Counted from the stretch's first letter, positions 8,395 through 18,037 are shown. The stretch: DNA of 64,000 bases from Bacteroidota bacterium (GCA_019695345.1 JAIBAE010000010.1:1-64000); one strand, 5' to 3'. Numbers and translations: made by a program. Notes: generated by a model from the sequence alone, not told the origin.

Positions 8395-10566
8395 TTACTG
8401 TCTGTTATAAATCTTAATACGATTGTCTTCTATATCGGCGTGGTCGCGTACTGCGCTAAACCATTTATAGAAAGCACTTTGTTTCATTTCGGAAGCAACC
8501 TGTTTTGTGATTGCATCGCGGTCTGTAGCAAATTTGGACATATCTGCTTTAGTAGCATTTGTAACTTGGCAAACATAATAGCCACGTTCACCACGAATAG
8601 CTTTTGATATTTTACCAACTTCTTGAAGCATTACAGCAGCAGTAAAGGCGTTGTCGGCACCTAATTCAGGAACCTGACCGTTGTCTTTCATTTTAGCTGC
8701 GCTACGTACTTTGTACGATGAATCAACTGTTTTAGCTGCATCTAAGGTACCAGCGCTCATACATTGTTGTGCTAAAGCTTCAGCTTTAGATTTAACAACA
8801 TCCAACTTTTTACCACGCATCAATTTTGCCTTGATTTCATCTTTTACGTCTTCAAGTAATTTGATGCCTTTTTCACGTTCATCGGATACTTGTACAACTG
8901 TGTAACCCTGGCGTGGTAACTCATATACCTTAGAAACAGTGCCTTTGTGGTTAGCAAATGCAAATCCGGTTATCTCTGCCGAAAGCATTGGTTGACTTTG
9001 CTCAAAGAATACAGATTCTACAGCAAACTTCTTTAACTGTTTTGCTAATGTATCAATGTTACCACCGTTTTTAACTTGTTCAGCTAAGTTGTTGGCTTCA
9101 ATTTTCAAACGCTTTTTAGTGCTGCTTGATACTGTATTAGATAAGGTAATTTCAGAGTATTTTACTTTCTCTGTAATACGGTCGGTTACTTTAATAATAT
9201 GGTAACCAAATTGTGTTTCAACCGGACCAACAATAGAACCAACCGAAGCTGCAAATGCTGCTTTTTCAAACTCAGGAACCATTCTGCCACGTGAGAAATA
9301 TCCTAAATCTCCACCTTGTTGTGCTGAACCATCGGTTGATACCTCGCGAGCAACTGTAGCAAAATCTTCTCCACCTTTAACGCGTGCAAGAGCTTTCTCA
9401 ATCTTAGCCTTTGCACTGTCTTTGTTTGCTCCAAATGGAACTAAGATGTGACTTGCTTTAACAGAAGTATCTCCTCCGCTTTGGCGACCATCCAAACGGA
9501 TGAAAGTTGTTTTACCCATTATCTGAATAGGTCCACGAATTTCATGCTCAGTCATAGTACCTAAGATAGAACTAATTGATGGCTCAATATCTTTCATTAA
9601 TTGGAAATCTTTTACAGTTCCATTATACTGAGGTATATATGATTCAAACAATGAATCACGCGACTTTACATCAGGTGTGGATGATAAACCATTTGCAATG
9701 GTGGAAACACTTTTTAGGAATCTTGTAGTATCATCGGAAGAAGGTACAAGAGGGAACGAAACACTTTTAATTTTACGAGCCGGCTTCTGTTTAAAGTACT
9801 GTTTGTTGGATTCGTAATATTTATTTACTTCATCATCAGATACCTTTACATCTTTTTCCGAAACCATATTAGCATCAATAAACACAAAGTTTACATCGGC
9901 ACTGGAATTTTCAACATTGTATTTCCGTTGAAGATAAACTTCCGATATTCCACTTGATGCAGCTGTTAACCCTTGAAGGTTCTCTTGCAATTTGGTTTGG
10001 ATTATTTGAGTTTCAATCTGATGTAATTGCTTTTTGATGGTCTCTGTTTGTTTCTCTTTTTCATTTTCCGGGATGTTAGGATTTGAAGCAATGAAACCCT
10101 CTGGGTCTGTCATCAGTTTATTGTATTGTTCCCGCATAAATGTACCGTTGGAATCGGTAAAGCTTTTCTTTAAGTATTCTGGTGGGTTATCAAAAATAAC
10201 ATCTGCCAATTCTTCATCGCTAACAGAGATACCTGCTTTTTTAGCTTCGCTACGCATTAGAACTTCGCTTACCCATTGGTTCCAAACTTGTTCTCTAACC
10301 TGCGATTCATCTATCTCTTGGTTTTGGCCTTGCTGAGCCATTTGAGCACGTTGTTGTTCAACTGCCTCTTTAACTTTCTCATCAAATTCAGATTTCAAAA
10401 ACTTCTCACCATCAATTTCGCCAATTACTGTATTTGGACCTACATTTCGTATTGATCCAATCATTTCATTAATATCGTTGGGCAATATCATCAAAAGCAA
10501 GAAAAATATTATTATTCCCGTGACGAGAATTGGGGAAAGAGAACGTATTCGCTGCATCATACCCAT
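8395..10566 (-). CDS. PpiD/SurA-like periplasmic peptidyl-prolyl isomerase and chaperone
   Basis: 723 residues. One N-terminal membrane anchor at about 12-29 (ILVTGIIIFFLLLMIL) after a basic start, so the body is periplasmic. A SurA-N-type chaperone region (about 50-200, with coiled-coil character and a QQRAQMAQQGQNQ stretch) is followed by a parvulin rotamase domain near 365-465 (VKASHILVPF, GGDLGYFSRGRMVPEFEKAAF, FGYHIIKV). A second, divergent rotamase-like region may follow. It helps fold exported proteins, in keeping with the many secreted proteins here. PpiD by architecture rather than soluble SurA. Single gene with its own terminator. Confidence 0.85.
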   Translation of the reverse strand: MGMMQRIRSLSPILVTGIIIFFLLLMILPNDINEMIGSIRNVGPNTVIGEIDGEKFLKSEFDEKVKEAVEQQRAQMAQQGQNQEIDESQVREQVWNQWVSEVLMRSEAKKAGISVSDEELADVIFDNPPEYLKKSFTDSNGTFMREQYNKLMTDPEGFIASNPNIPENEKEKQTETIKKQLHQIETQIIQTKLQENLQGLTAASSGISEVYLQRKYNVENSSADVNFVFIDANMVSEKDVKVSDDEVNKYYESNKQYFKQKPARKIKSVSFPLVPSSDDTTRFLKSVSTIANGLSSTPDVKSRDSLFESYIPQYNGTVKDFQLMKDIEPSISSILGTMTEHEIRGPIQIMGKTTFIRLDGRQSGGDTSVKASHILVPFGANKDSAKAKIEKALARVKGGEDFATVAREVSTDGSAQQGGDLGYFSRGRMVPEFEKAAFAASVGSIVGPVETQFGYHIIKVTDRITEKVKYSEITLSNTVSSSTKKRLKIEANNLAEQVKNGGNIDTLAKQLKKFAVESVFFEQSQPMLSAEITGFAFANHKGTVSKVYELPRQGYTVVQVSDEREKGIKLLEDVKDEIKAKLMRGKKLDVVKSKAEALAQQCMSAGTLDAAKTVDSSYKVRSAAKMKDNGQVPELGADNAFTAAVMLQEVGKISKAIRGERGYYVCQVTNATKADMSKFATDRDAITKQVASEMKQSAFYKWFSAVRDHADIEDNRIKIYNRQ

Positions 10567-10729
10567 TTGCTACTGACTCCTAAGTAATAGTATAATTTAC
10601 ATTTGTTCAAAATTTCGGACGGCAAAACTACCTATGATGACTGAATTATGCAACGGATTTGATACATTTAGCCTGCACCTCCGTAATTTTGCTGTAATCA
10701 TTGCAATCAAAATACTGTAAATATTTGAT

Positions 10730-10792
10730 TCTGCTAACGCATGACCGCGCCAAACAACAGCAATGCAAGACCCTTTTCGTGCGTGACAGATC
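10730..10792 (-). repeat. A-type half-element (left-facing)
   Basis: Starts TCTGCTAACGCATGACCGCGCC, the reverse of the A terminus, with mini-hairpin TGC-TAAC-GCA. The long-range stem is poorer here (GCGC region against GCGTG). Confidence 0.65.
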
Positions 10793-10866
10793 CCTAATCA
10801 TTCAAAATGGGGTAATCGTTTGGTGAAGTGAAGAACGAAAAAGATAATGTTGTACAGTGTATGGTG

Positions 10867-10926
10867 TTTCCGGCAAGTGGTGGCTAATTTTTATCAAGAA
10901 GGCCGGAGCCGTCCTGCGGAAGCAGA
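10867..10926 (+). repeat. A-type half-element (right-facing)
   Basis: TTTCCGGCAAG at the left, GGAGCCGTCC near the right, then TGC-GGAA-GCAGA. It ends 20 bases before the metallo-hydrolase start. Confidence 0.7.
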
Positions 10927-10946
10927 AAAATTAATAAAGGAAAACT

Positions 10947-11792
10947 ATGCAATTAGGAAAATTTACCATAACTGCTTTAGAAACTTGCCGCTTTGGTTTG
11001 GATGGTGGCGCAATGTTTGGCGTGGTGCCAAAAAATTTATGGAGTAAGGCGTATCATCCCGGTGATGAACAGAACCGGATTGATATGGCTGCAAGAGTAT
11101 TATTAGTAGAGTGGGAGAATAAGAAAGTATTGGTGGATACCGGTAACGGAAATAAGATGAATGAGAAGTTGAAGAATATCTACAAGATTGATAATTCGTT
11201 ATTCTCATTGGATAAGGCATTGAGCGAAAGAAATCTTAACCCCAACGATATAACCGATATTATTCTAACGCATTTACATTTCGACCACGCAGGTGGCACA
11301 ACACAATTTGCAGGAAATGATGTTGTGCCTGTGTTTCCAAACGCAAAGTGTTATGTACAAAAGGAACAACTTGCGTGGGCACGCAACGCATCGGAAAAAG
11401 ATCGAGCATCGTTTATGGCAGAAAACTACGAGCCACTTGTTGCCAACGGAATGCTTGAATTGTTGGATGGCGATGGAGAGGTGTTCCCCGGAATATCTGT
11501 TCATCCAATTTACGGTCACACCAAGGCCATGCAGATGATAAAGATTACCGACGAAGGGCAATCGTTGTTGTTCCCGGCCGATTTAATGCCAACCCATGCA
11601 CATGTGCCTGTTCCGTATGTTATGGGGTATGATAATTTCCCTTTAACAACTATGGAGGAAAAAAAGAAGTGGCTACCCATTGCCGCCGAAGAACGTTGGA
11701 TAATTTGTTTTGAACATGATGCATTTGTTGAAGCTGGAATAGTAACTGCCGGAGAAAAAGGATTTTCGGTAACAGAGAAAGTGACGTTATAA
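10947..11792 (+). CDS. Metallo-beta-lactamase-fold hydrolase
   Basis: 281 residues. The zinc-binding HxHxDH motif is complete (H109-L-H111-F-D113-H114). Later ligand candidates are the His in IYGHT, the Asp in FPADL and the His in CFEHD, as in the lactonase/AttM-like branch. The substrate cannot be read from sequence; lactone or thioester hydrolysis are common in the family. AAGGA lies upstream of the ATG. Its stop codon overlaps the next start by one base (TAATG), so it forms a tight operon with a Rieske protein and queG. Confidence 0.85.
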   Translation: MQLGKFTITALETCRFGLDGGAMFGVVPKNLWSKAYHPGDEQNRIDMAARVLLVEWENKKVLVDTGNGNKMNEKLKNIYKIDNSLFSLDKALSERNLNPNDITDIILTHLHFDHAGGTTQFAGNDVVPVFPNAKCYVQKEQLAWARNASEKDRASFMAENYEPLVANGMLELLDGDGEVFPGISVHPIYGHTKAMQMIKITDEGQSLLFPADLMPTHAHVPVPYVMGYDNFPLTTMEEKKKWLPIAAEERWIICFEHDAFVEAGIVTAGEKGFSVTEKVTL

Positions 11793-12175
11793 TGAACGAA
11801 GATGCAGCTGCTATTATGATTAATGGTAAAGAATACAAACCTGTTTGTGCTTCGTCGGATGTGTTTCATAAAAAAGGTATGTGTGTTGAAGTTGATGAGT
11901 TTACCTCGCTTGCGTTATTTAGAATAGATAATGTTTGTTATGCAGTAACAAATGTGTGTCCACATCAGCACCAACCTGTAATTAGTGTAGGCGTATTAGA
12001 AGGCAAGAATATAACATGCCCAATGCACGGCTGGCAATTTGATATAACTACGGGAGTTCCATCGGAAGGAAATAAAGGCACGGCAACTTTGCAAACATTT
12101 CCGGTGGTTGAGCGAGATGGTGTTGTGTATGTACACATTGGTACACCAAAGATTCCCAAATGGATGATGGATTAA
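11792..12175 (+). CDS. Rieske [2Fe-2S] ferredoxin, NirD-like
   Basis: 127 residues with no signal peptide. Cluster motif C56-P-H58 and C76-P-M-H79. Size and layout match stand-alone Rieske ferredoxins and the small subunit of nitrite reductase. A soluble electron-transfer role is likely. It is joined by one-base TAATG overlaps to the metallo-hydrolase before it and queG after it. No oxygenase or nitrite reductase large subunit is nearby, so its partner is unknown; the neighbouring hydrolase is a candidate. Confidence 0.85.
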   Translation: MNEDAAAIMINGKEYKPVCASSDVFHKKGMCVEVDEFTSLALFRIDNVCYAVTNVCPHQHQPVISVGVLEGKNITCPMHGWQFDITTGVPSEGNKGTATLQTFPVVERDGVVYVHIGTPKIPKWMMD

Positions 12176-13122
12176 TGACTACGGCGCATTTCCATACTCA
12201 AGATGCTAAACAAGCACTCCAACACAAAGCAAAAGAACTTGGATTCTGTGAAATTAGTTTTGCAAAAGCAGAACCATTGCAAACTGAAGCGAAACAAATG
12301 CAAGAGTGGTTGAATGCGGGACATCACGGTACAATGGGGTATCTTGAACGAAATATGGATAAGCGAGAAGATGTACGCTTGTTATTGCCATCTGCACAAA
12401 CTGTGATTGTTGTTGCATATAATTATTACACACCTGTTCAACACGAGAGTAATACTGGGAAAATATCGCGATATGCTTGGGGTGATGATTATCACGAGGT
12501 TATTCCTCCTAAACTTGATGAACTCATTAATATGATACGTGCATTGTATCCCGAGAGTGAATCGAGACGATTTGTAGATACTGCCCCTGTTATGGAAAAG
12601 CAATGGGCTGTACGGGCAGGAATTGGTTGGCAGGGAAAACACAGCAATATTATTTCGCGTAATCATGGCTCGTATTTCTTTTTAGGTGTTATCCTGACCA
12701 GTGTTGAATTTGAAGTGGATAACCCGATAGATGATTATTGCGGTACATGTACAGCTTGTATTGATGCGTGCCCTACGCAAGCAATTATACAACCTCATGT
12801 TGTTGATGGAACTAAGTGCATATCGTATTGGACAATTGAGGCAAAACCTGATGTTGAGTTCCCGTTAGAGATTGTACAACATTTAGACGGTTGGGCATTT
12901 GGTTGCGATGTTTGCCAAGATGTTTGCCCGTGGAATCGGTTTAAGAAACCAACGCAGGAAGTACGCTTTCTACCAAGGAATGAAGAGACAACCCTAAATA
13001 TTAGCGCTATTGAGAACATGCAACAGGAAGAGTTTAGCACAAGGTTTAGAAAGAGTCCCATAAAAAGAACAAAACTTGCTGGTTTACTGCGCAACATAAA
13101 GTATCTGAAAAACGATGAGTAA
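12175..13122 (+). CDS. queG: Epoxyqueuosine reductase
   Basis: 315 residues from the ATG overlapping the previous stop (MTTAHFHTQ). The last step of queuosine tRNA modification reduces epoxyqueuosine using cobalamin and two [4Fe-4S] clusters. Both ferredoxin motifs are present: CGTCTACIDACP and CDVCQDVCPWN. Family segments PYSE-like (YPESESRRFVDTAPVMEK) and GWQGKHSNIISR match QueG. An in-frame ATG five codons upstream would give MDDGL, but the TAATG overlap repeats the arrangement of the previous gene pair and is preferred. Confidence 0.9.
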   Translation: MTTAHFHTQDAKQALQHKAKELGFCEISFAKAEPLQTEAKQMQEWLNAGHHGTMGYLERNMDKREDVRLLLPSAQTVIVVAYNYYTPVQHESNTGKISRYAWGDDYHEVIPPKLDELINMIRALYPESESRRFVDTAPVMEKQWAVRAGIGWQGKHSNIISRNHGSYFFLGVILTSVEFEVDNPIDDYCGTCTACIDACPTQAIIQPHVVDGTKCISYWTIEAKPDVEFPLEIVQHLDGWAFGCDVCQDVCPWNRFKKPTQEVRFLPRNEETTLNISAIENMQQEEFSTRFRKSPIKRTKLAGLLRNIKYLKNDE

Positions 13123-13129
13123 TGGAATG

Positions 13130-14002
13130 TTATTGAACAGCAATTAGTTCTTCCTCAAGTTCCATTCGTAAGGTTATATCCTTTAACTGACTATACCGCT
13201 GAATTGAGTAAGGAATCGTATCCAAACCCGATGCAAACTTTAAAATGTAATTGTAGATACCAAGCAAACTTCCGGCTAATAGGTTTTCTCCCGCTAAGTC
13301 GGTGGCCATCATCAATGAGTAGGTAATTACTACCAACACCATCAATTCCATAAACCCAAAGTTCCATGCTTCTTGGTCGGAGATGCAAATCTGTGATGTA
13401 CGTAATTGCTGATAGTAACGTTGTATTTGATTAGGGTCGCCTGTAGCAATTACATCAACCTGTTCTTCTAATTGGTCGTTTTTAATACGGTTGAGTTTCT
13501 TCATTTTCTTACCGTAAAAGTAGCTTACCGCCATAACTGGAATCATGATTAACAAACAGATTCCTACTACCTGACGTTCGTAGAAATAGAGGAGGATTAA
13601 CGAGCCAATAAGATTATACGCTGCTTCGATAACATAGCGTAAATCATATTCTAAAAAGTCAACAAACTCTCGTGCAAGTGTAGAGTGTGCGCTAAGTTTG
13701 GAAACTTCCGAAGCATCGAACTTCCTAGAGAGTAATCGGGTTACTATTGTTGTATAAATAGAAGTGTACGTACGGGTATCATACATGTGCCGTATTGAAC
13801 CAATAATCAACCACGCCAAATGGGTTGATGCAAGTACTATCAATCCTTTGTACGAGCCCTCAAAAATGTCATCCATCGCCTTACCAAGAAAGTACGGGCG
13901 AAGTAGGGTTCCAAGCATTTCCAACCCAAATAACGTATATGTTATAATGAGCTGAAACTTATGCTTTAGAAAGACTGATTTGAGTGATGTAAATCTGGAC
14001 AT
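13130..14002 (-). CDS. ABC-exporter-type six-helix membrane domain without ATPase
   Basis: 290 residues. It resembles the transmembrane half of type IV ABC exporters: about six hydrophobic helices (near 15-35, 50-70, 125-145, 148-165, 215-235, 240-260) joined by charged cytoplasmic loops (KKMKKLNRIKNDQLEEQVD). No Walker A, signature or Walker B follows; the protein stops naturally after the sixth helix, with no ATPase remnant downstream before queG, 7 bp away and convergent. Stand-alone domains of this kind are annotated in Bacteroidota. It may pair with a separate ATPase or be a non-transport membrane protein. Confidence 0.7.
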   Translation of the reverse strand: MSRFTSLKSVFLKHKFQLIITYTLFGLEMLGTLLRPYFLGKAMDDIFEGSYKGLIVLASTHLAWLIIGSIRHMYDTRTYTSIYTTIVTRLLSRKFDASEVSKLSAHSTLAREFVDFLEYDLRYVIEAAYNLIGSLILLYFYERQVVGICLLIMIPVMAVSYFYGKKMKKLNRIKNDQLEEQVDVIATGDPNQIQRYYQQLRTSQICISDQEAWNFGFMELMVLVVITYSLMMATDLAGENLLAGSLLGIYNYILKFASGLDTIPYSIQRYSQLKDITLRMELEEELIAVQ

Positions 14003-14051
14003 TTGATTTTTAATACCACATCAGTGATAACCGCTGTTTGTAGCTGTAGAG

Positions 14052-14112
14052 TTCTCTCCGGCAGTAGAAGGTTTAATTGGAATGAAACACAGATTGCCGT
14101 CTGCGTTAGCAA
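14052..14112 (+). repeat. A-type half-element (right-facing)
   Basis: CTCCGGCAG at the left, TTGCCG near the right, ending TGC-GTTA-GCA directly at the aldehyde dehydrogenase terminator. Confidence 0.75.
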
Positions 14113-14144
14113 AAACTCCCATAAAATTTAATCTATGGGAGTTT
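14110..14144 (-). terminator. Rho-independent terminator of the aldehyde dehydrogenase gene
   Basis: On the minus strand an 11 bp stem AAACTCCCATA / TATGGGAGTTT followed by TTTTTGC, 14 bases after the stop codon. Confidence 0.85.
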
Positions 14145-14157
14145 CTGTATGTTGAAT

Positions 14158-15639
14158 TTAGTAGTTGTCGATTTGAGCCCGTTGCAATCCGCCGCTGTAA
14201 TCTATGTACACTGTTTTCCATTCGGTAAAGATGTCGAATACCGTCCAGCCACCTTCGCGGTGACCGTTTCCAGTTCCTTTAATTCCGCCAAAAGGCATGT
14301 GCGCTTCTGCACCAATGGTTGGGGCGTTAATATATGTTATGCCTGCTTCGATTGAACGAATAGCAGAGAAAGCCAGATTAACATCGCTTGTGTAAATAGA
14401 GGAGGAAAGACCGTACTCACAATCGTTTGCAAGTTCAATTGCATGACTGTACGAGTTTGCCTTAGATACCGATAACACCGGACCAAATATCTCTTCTTTA
14501 AAGATGCGCATATCGTTGGTGACATCGGCAAATACAGTTGGTTGAATAAAGTTTCCATGTTCAACATCTGCGCCTTCTGCCTTTGCACCACCGGTAACTA
14601 AACGTGCGCCTTGTTCTTTACCTATTTCAATATACCCTAAGATTTTTTCGTATTGTTTTTTGTTGATTACCGGACCAACCTGCGTTGAATCTTCCAGTCC
14701 CGCACCAAGTTTTAAGGCAATAGTTTTTTCAGTTAACTTTTGTAAAAAGATATCGTACACATCTTTATGAACAATTGCGCGGGATGTTGCTGTGCAACGC
14801 TGACCTGTTGTACCAAACGCACCCCATAACACACCTTCTATTGCTAAATCTATATCTGCGTCGTTCATAATAATCACAGCGTTTTTTCCGCCCATTTCAA
14901 GCGACACTTTTTTGTTTAACGCTCCGCAACGCTCTGCAATTTTTTTACCTGTTACGGTGGAACCTGTAAATCCAATTAGCTTAACATCGGGATGCTCAAC
15001 AATTGCAGAGCCTGTTTCACCCAGACCATGAATGACATTAAACACACCTTTAGGAACTCCGGCTTCTTCTAATATCTCAGCAAAAATATTTGCCGACATT
15101 GGCGAATCTTCCGATGGTTTCCAAACAATGGTATTTCCGCAAGCAAGTGCCGGTAAAATTTTCCAGGATGGTACAGCAATAGGGAAGTTCCATGCAGTAA
15201 TAATACCACACACACCAATTGGCATTCTGAACGAAAGATTCATTTTGTTAGGCATTTCGCTAGGGGCTGTGTAACCAAACAATCTGCGGGTTTCGGTTGC
15301 AGAATAATACGCGGTATCAATTGCTTCCTGTATATCACCTTTAGTTTCAAAAACTGGTTTACCCATTTCGCGCGTCATCACTCTTGCCAATTCGTCTTTT
15401 CTACGGTTGAAAATATCACCCGCCACACGTAAAATATCTCCACGTTTCGGGGCAGGCATTGCGCTCCAAACTTTATATGCCGTTGAAGCTGCCTCAATAG
15501 CTTTTGCAACATCAGCATTGCCGGATTTAGGAAATGTGCCAATAATATCGCGGGAATCCGCCGGATTTACATTCTCAAATGTTTCTCCACTGGCCGATTC
15601 CGTCCATTCTCCATTCACATAATTCTTAAAATTGCTCAT
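14158..15639 (-). CDS. NAD(P)-dependent aldehyde dehydrogenase
   Basis: 493 residues from MSNFKNYVNGEW; 11 codons further upstream are open but look non-coding. Family landmarks: cofactor site WNFPIAVPSWK and KPSEDSP, glycine motif FTGSTVTG, general base Glu in LEMGGKN, catalytic Cys in GQRCTATSRAI, and EEIFGPVLSV. Closest in style to semialdehyde dehydrogenases of amino-acid and sugar-acid breakdown (alpha-aminoadipate or ketoglutarate semialdehyde types). The exact substrate cannot be assigned. Single gene with its own terminator, divergent from bshC. Confidence 0.87.
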   Translation of the reverse strand: MSNFKNYVNGEWTESASGETFENVNPADSRDIIGTFPKSGNADVAKAIEAASTAYKVWSAMPAPKRGDILRVAGDIFNRRKDELARVMTREMGKPVFETKGDIQEAIDTAYYSATETRRLFGYTAPSEMPNKMNLSFRMPIGVCGIITAWNFPIAVPSWKILPALACGNTIVWKPSEDSPMSANIFAEILEEAGVPKGVFNVIHGLGETGSAIVEHPDVKLIGFTGSTVTGKKIAERCGALNKKVSLEMGGKNAVIIMNDADIDLAIEGVLWGAFGTTGQRCTATSRAIVHKDVYDIFLQKLTEKTIALKLGAGLEDSTQVGPVINKKQYEKILGYIEIGKEQGARLVTGGAKAEGADVEHGNFIQPTVFADVTNDMRIFKEEIFGPVLSVSKANSYSHAIELANDCEYGLSSSIYTSDVNLAFSAIRSIEAGITYINAPTIGAEAHMPFGGIKGTGNGHREGGWTVFDIFTEWKTVYIDYSGGLQRAQIDNY

Positions 15640-15870
15640 AGTTTTAATCTTAGTTAATGAAACAGTCCACAAAGATACAATGGGTTTATCTTAAGAAATA
15701 TGAGATTATTTTCTATGCTAAGCCGTTCCAAACGTCTGTTTTCAAAAAAACTCAAGCGCGGTTTCAGAATCGTACACGTAATCCACAGGGTAATCGTGGA
15801 TATATTTTTCATGCGTACAAATCAATGAAAACGTATTTTTGTGCGCAGCATAAAATAACCCTCACTCAAC

Positions 15871-17472
15871 ATGACATCAATAGATTTAACCGAATTGCCC
15901 GGTCAGTCAACGCTATTTGTTGACTTTATTAACGGACAAGAGTCAATTCGTGAACGATTTACTTCTTCATCAACAGAAGGAAATATCTCTGCACCACGGC
16001 AAGATGTGGCAGACGTAATTCTCAAATCCATGCATAACGTAGAGTTATCAATGGAGCAAGAATCAAATCTGGAAAAGTTTCGTAAGAATGCACTAACCAT
16101 TGTTACCGGACAGCAAGTTGGTTTTCTGGGCGGTCCGCTCTATACATTATACAAAATTCAAACAGCCATAACTATTGCAGAACAACTCACAAACAAAGGC
16201 AGAACTGCCGTACCTGTGTTTTGGGTAGAGGATAACGACCACGATGCTAAAGAAGCCGCAAAAGCAAGCATCCCAACAAAAGAATTCGGATGCTTTGATA
16301 CTCAAGCCGCAAGCAATATAGATGCATTGCTAAGAATTCCCGTAAGCGACTGGCAGTTTGGAAATGACATAGTGAACATCATTAACAACATAGCTGAGAT
16401 ATTACCGGAAGCAGCACATAAAACCGATACGGTTACATTTCTAAATAACATCTACAAACAAGGTACAACCTGGAGCGATGCCTTTATACAGTTTGTTCAC
16501 ACAATATTCGCAGAGTCCGGGTTGTTGATAATCAGAGCATCAACAGCACGTTTGCATGGGTTAATGAAACCAATCGTACAATTTGAAATGCAAAACAAAG
16601 GATTGCTAGAGCAAAGTGTTGTTAAAGCCAATGATTCACTATCAACAAAAGGGTATCATACACAAGCTAAACCTTCACATATCAATTTGTTCCTGCATAA
16701 TGAATCAGGTAGGCATAAAATTAACAATATACACGGTGATGCTGGCAATTATGCCGTAGGACCTTTGTTATATGCAACACAGGAATTATCCAGACTTGTT
16801 GATTCCGCACCGGAACGTTTTTCACCTAGTGTGTTGTTACGTCCGTTAATACAAGATTATATCCTTTCTTCTCACATGTACATTGCAGGCCCGGGTGAGG
16901 TTGGATACCTGTCTCAGTTAAAAGAGGCATATCAGGCCTTTCATATATCAATGCCTGTTATTCAACAGAGGAGTAGTGCAACATTGTTACCTAAGCGTAT
17001 TCTCCGCTTTTTAGAAAAACAACAGTTGTCGTATTCCTACTTTTTTCAACCGTGGGCAGAAGTTGAAAAGAAAACATTGGCAACATTAAGCGGTCAGGAG
17101 GTTCTAGAAAATATAAATGCCTCTCAACAAACAATACACAAAATCTTTGATGAAGTTAAGAAAAGCGTAAAAACGATTGATGCCACGTTAGAACCAACAG
17201 TTGGTTCTGCAGAGCGTGCATTAGAAAAAGAATTTGAGACGATGAGTAAGAAAGTGAACGCCGCTATAAAACGCCGTTCAGAACAAATATTTAGCAAATT
17301 TCGTGAAACAAGTACGTTTATTTTTCCAAATGCCGGACTTCAGGAACGGCAGTTATCGCCGATATTCGTGTTATGCGAGGTGGGTTTTGATGGTTTGCGA
17401 CAGTTACTGAAAAACATTGCAATACAACAAAACACCAAACATCATATCGTCGAGATTTCGGGCGAACAATAA
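15871..17472 (+). CDS. bshC: Bacillithiol synthase, cysteine-adding enzyme
   Basis: 533 residues, the normal length for BshC. Recognisable core: TIVTGQQVGFLGGPLYTLYK followed by PVFWVEDNDHD, and later AGPGEVGYLSQL. A C-terminal coiled-coil segment runs through about 420-480. BshC joins cysteine to glucosaminyl-malate, the last step of bacillithiol formation, so this organism probably uses bacillithiol rather than glutathione. bshA and bshB are not in the window. No clear Shine-Dalgarno precedes the ATG. Confidence 0.9.
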   Translation: MTSIDLTELPGQSTLFVDFINGQESIRERFTSSSTEGNISAPRQDVADVILKSMHNVELSMEQESNLEKFRKNALTIVTGQQVGFLGGPLYTLYKIQTAITIAEQLTNKGRTAVPVFWVEDNDHDAKEAAKASIPTKEFGCFDTQAASNIDALLRIPVSDWQFGNDIVNIINNIAEILPEAAHKTDTVTFLNNIYKQGTTWSDAFIQFVHTIFAESGLLIIRASTARLHGLMKPIVQFEMQNKGLLEQSVVKANDSLSTKGYHTQAKPSHINLFLHNESGRHKINNIHGDAGNYAVGPLLYATQELSRLVDSAPERFSPSVLLRPLIQDYILSSHMYIAGPGEVGYLSQLKEAYQAFHISMPVIQQRSSATLLPKRILRFLEKQQLSYSYFFQPWAEVEKKTLATLSGQEVLENINASQQTIHKIFDEVKKSVKTIDATLEPTVGSAERALEKEFETMSKKVNAAIKRRSEQIFSKFRETSTFIFPNAGLQERQLSPIFVLCEVGFDGLRQLLKNIAIQQNTKHHIVEISGEQ

Positions 17473-17559
17473 ACTTGGCACAATCATTGCCAAACTTGAA
17501 AGAAAAATGGAATTTACTGTATAACAAATTTACATTTATCAGCTGTTCAGGAGGAACGC

Positions 17560-17982
17560 ATGGAAAAACCTTATGTATTGGTTGTAGATGACAACCGAAT
17601 CACAACAAAACTTCTTCGCCGTTATTTAGAGGCACACGGATTTGAAGCATCAGAGGCATATGATGGTATTGAGTGCTTAGAAAAAGTTGCACAACGTCAA
17701 CCAGATACCATTGTGCTTGATGTAATGATGCCTCGCATGGACGGATATGAAACCGTGCGACGTCTTCGTGAAAATCCTGATACAGCAAAAGTTCCGGTAG
17801 TTATTGTAACAGCATTAAACGATGTTGCAAATCAATTGAAAGCAATTGAATCCGGAGCAGATGACTTCTTAAGCAAACCAATCGAAGAAAAATTACTGAT
17901 TGCAAAAGTTAAACTATTAACTACACTTAACTTGCAACGCACTCGTGCAGAACAATTAGCAAAACAGTTAGAAAACGCATAA
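17560..17982 (+). CDS. Stand-alone response regulator receiver domain (CheY-like)
   Basis: 140 residues, a receiver domain only. The acidic pocket D10-D11, phospho-acceptor D54 (IVLDVMMP), switch T84 and K106 (SKP) are all present, so it should be phosphorylatable. There is no output domain. The C-terminus ends in a short helix (LQRTRAEQLAKQLENA). AGGAGG lies upstream of the ATG. No histidine kinase is adjacent; it probably signals by protein contact. Followed by a strong terminator. Confidence 0.9.
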   Translation: MEKPYVLVVDDNRITTKLLRRYLEAHGFEASEAYDGIECLEKVAQRQPDTIVLDVMMPRMDGYETVRRLRENPDTAKVPVVIVTALNDVANQLKAIESGADDFLSKPIEEKLLIAKVKLLTTLNLQRTRAEQLAKQLENA

Positions 17983-18004
17983 GCAATATTAGATGGTAGT
18001 TACC

Positions 18005-18037
18005 AAAACCGTTGTGTTGTATAACACAGCGGTTTTT
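18005..18037 (+). terminator. Rho-independent terminator after the response regulator
   Basis: Stem AAAACCG-TGTGTT with AACACA-CGGTTTTT, loop GTAT, ending in a T-run, 22 bases after the stop codon. Confidence 0.85.

Larger units (their letters stand above)
10567..10946. other. 380 bp divergent intergenic region with an A/A repeat pair
   Basis: Lies between the divergent PpiD-like and metallo-hydrolase genes. It holds two outward-facing A half-elements (10730-10792 and 10867-10926). A short frame from 10847 overlaps the right one and is not considered a gene. Confidence 0.6.

Noticed and set aside
10847-11047. 66-codon frame before the metallo-hydrolase
   Set aside because: It runs through an A half-element and into the hydrolase in another frame.
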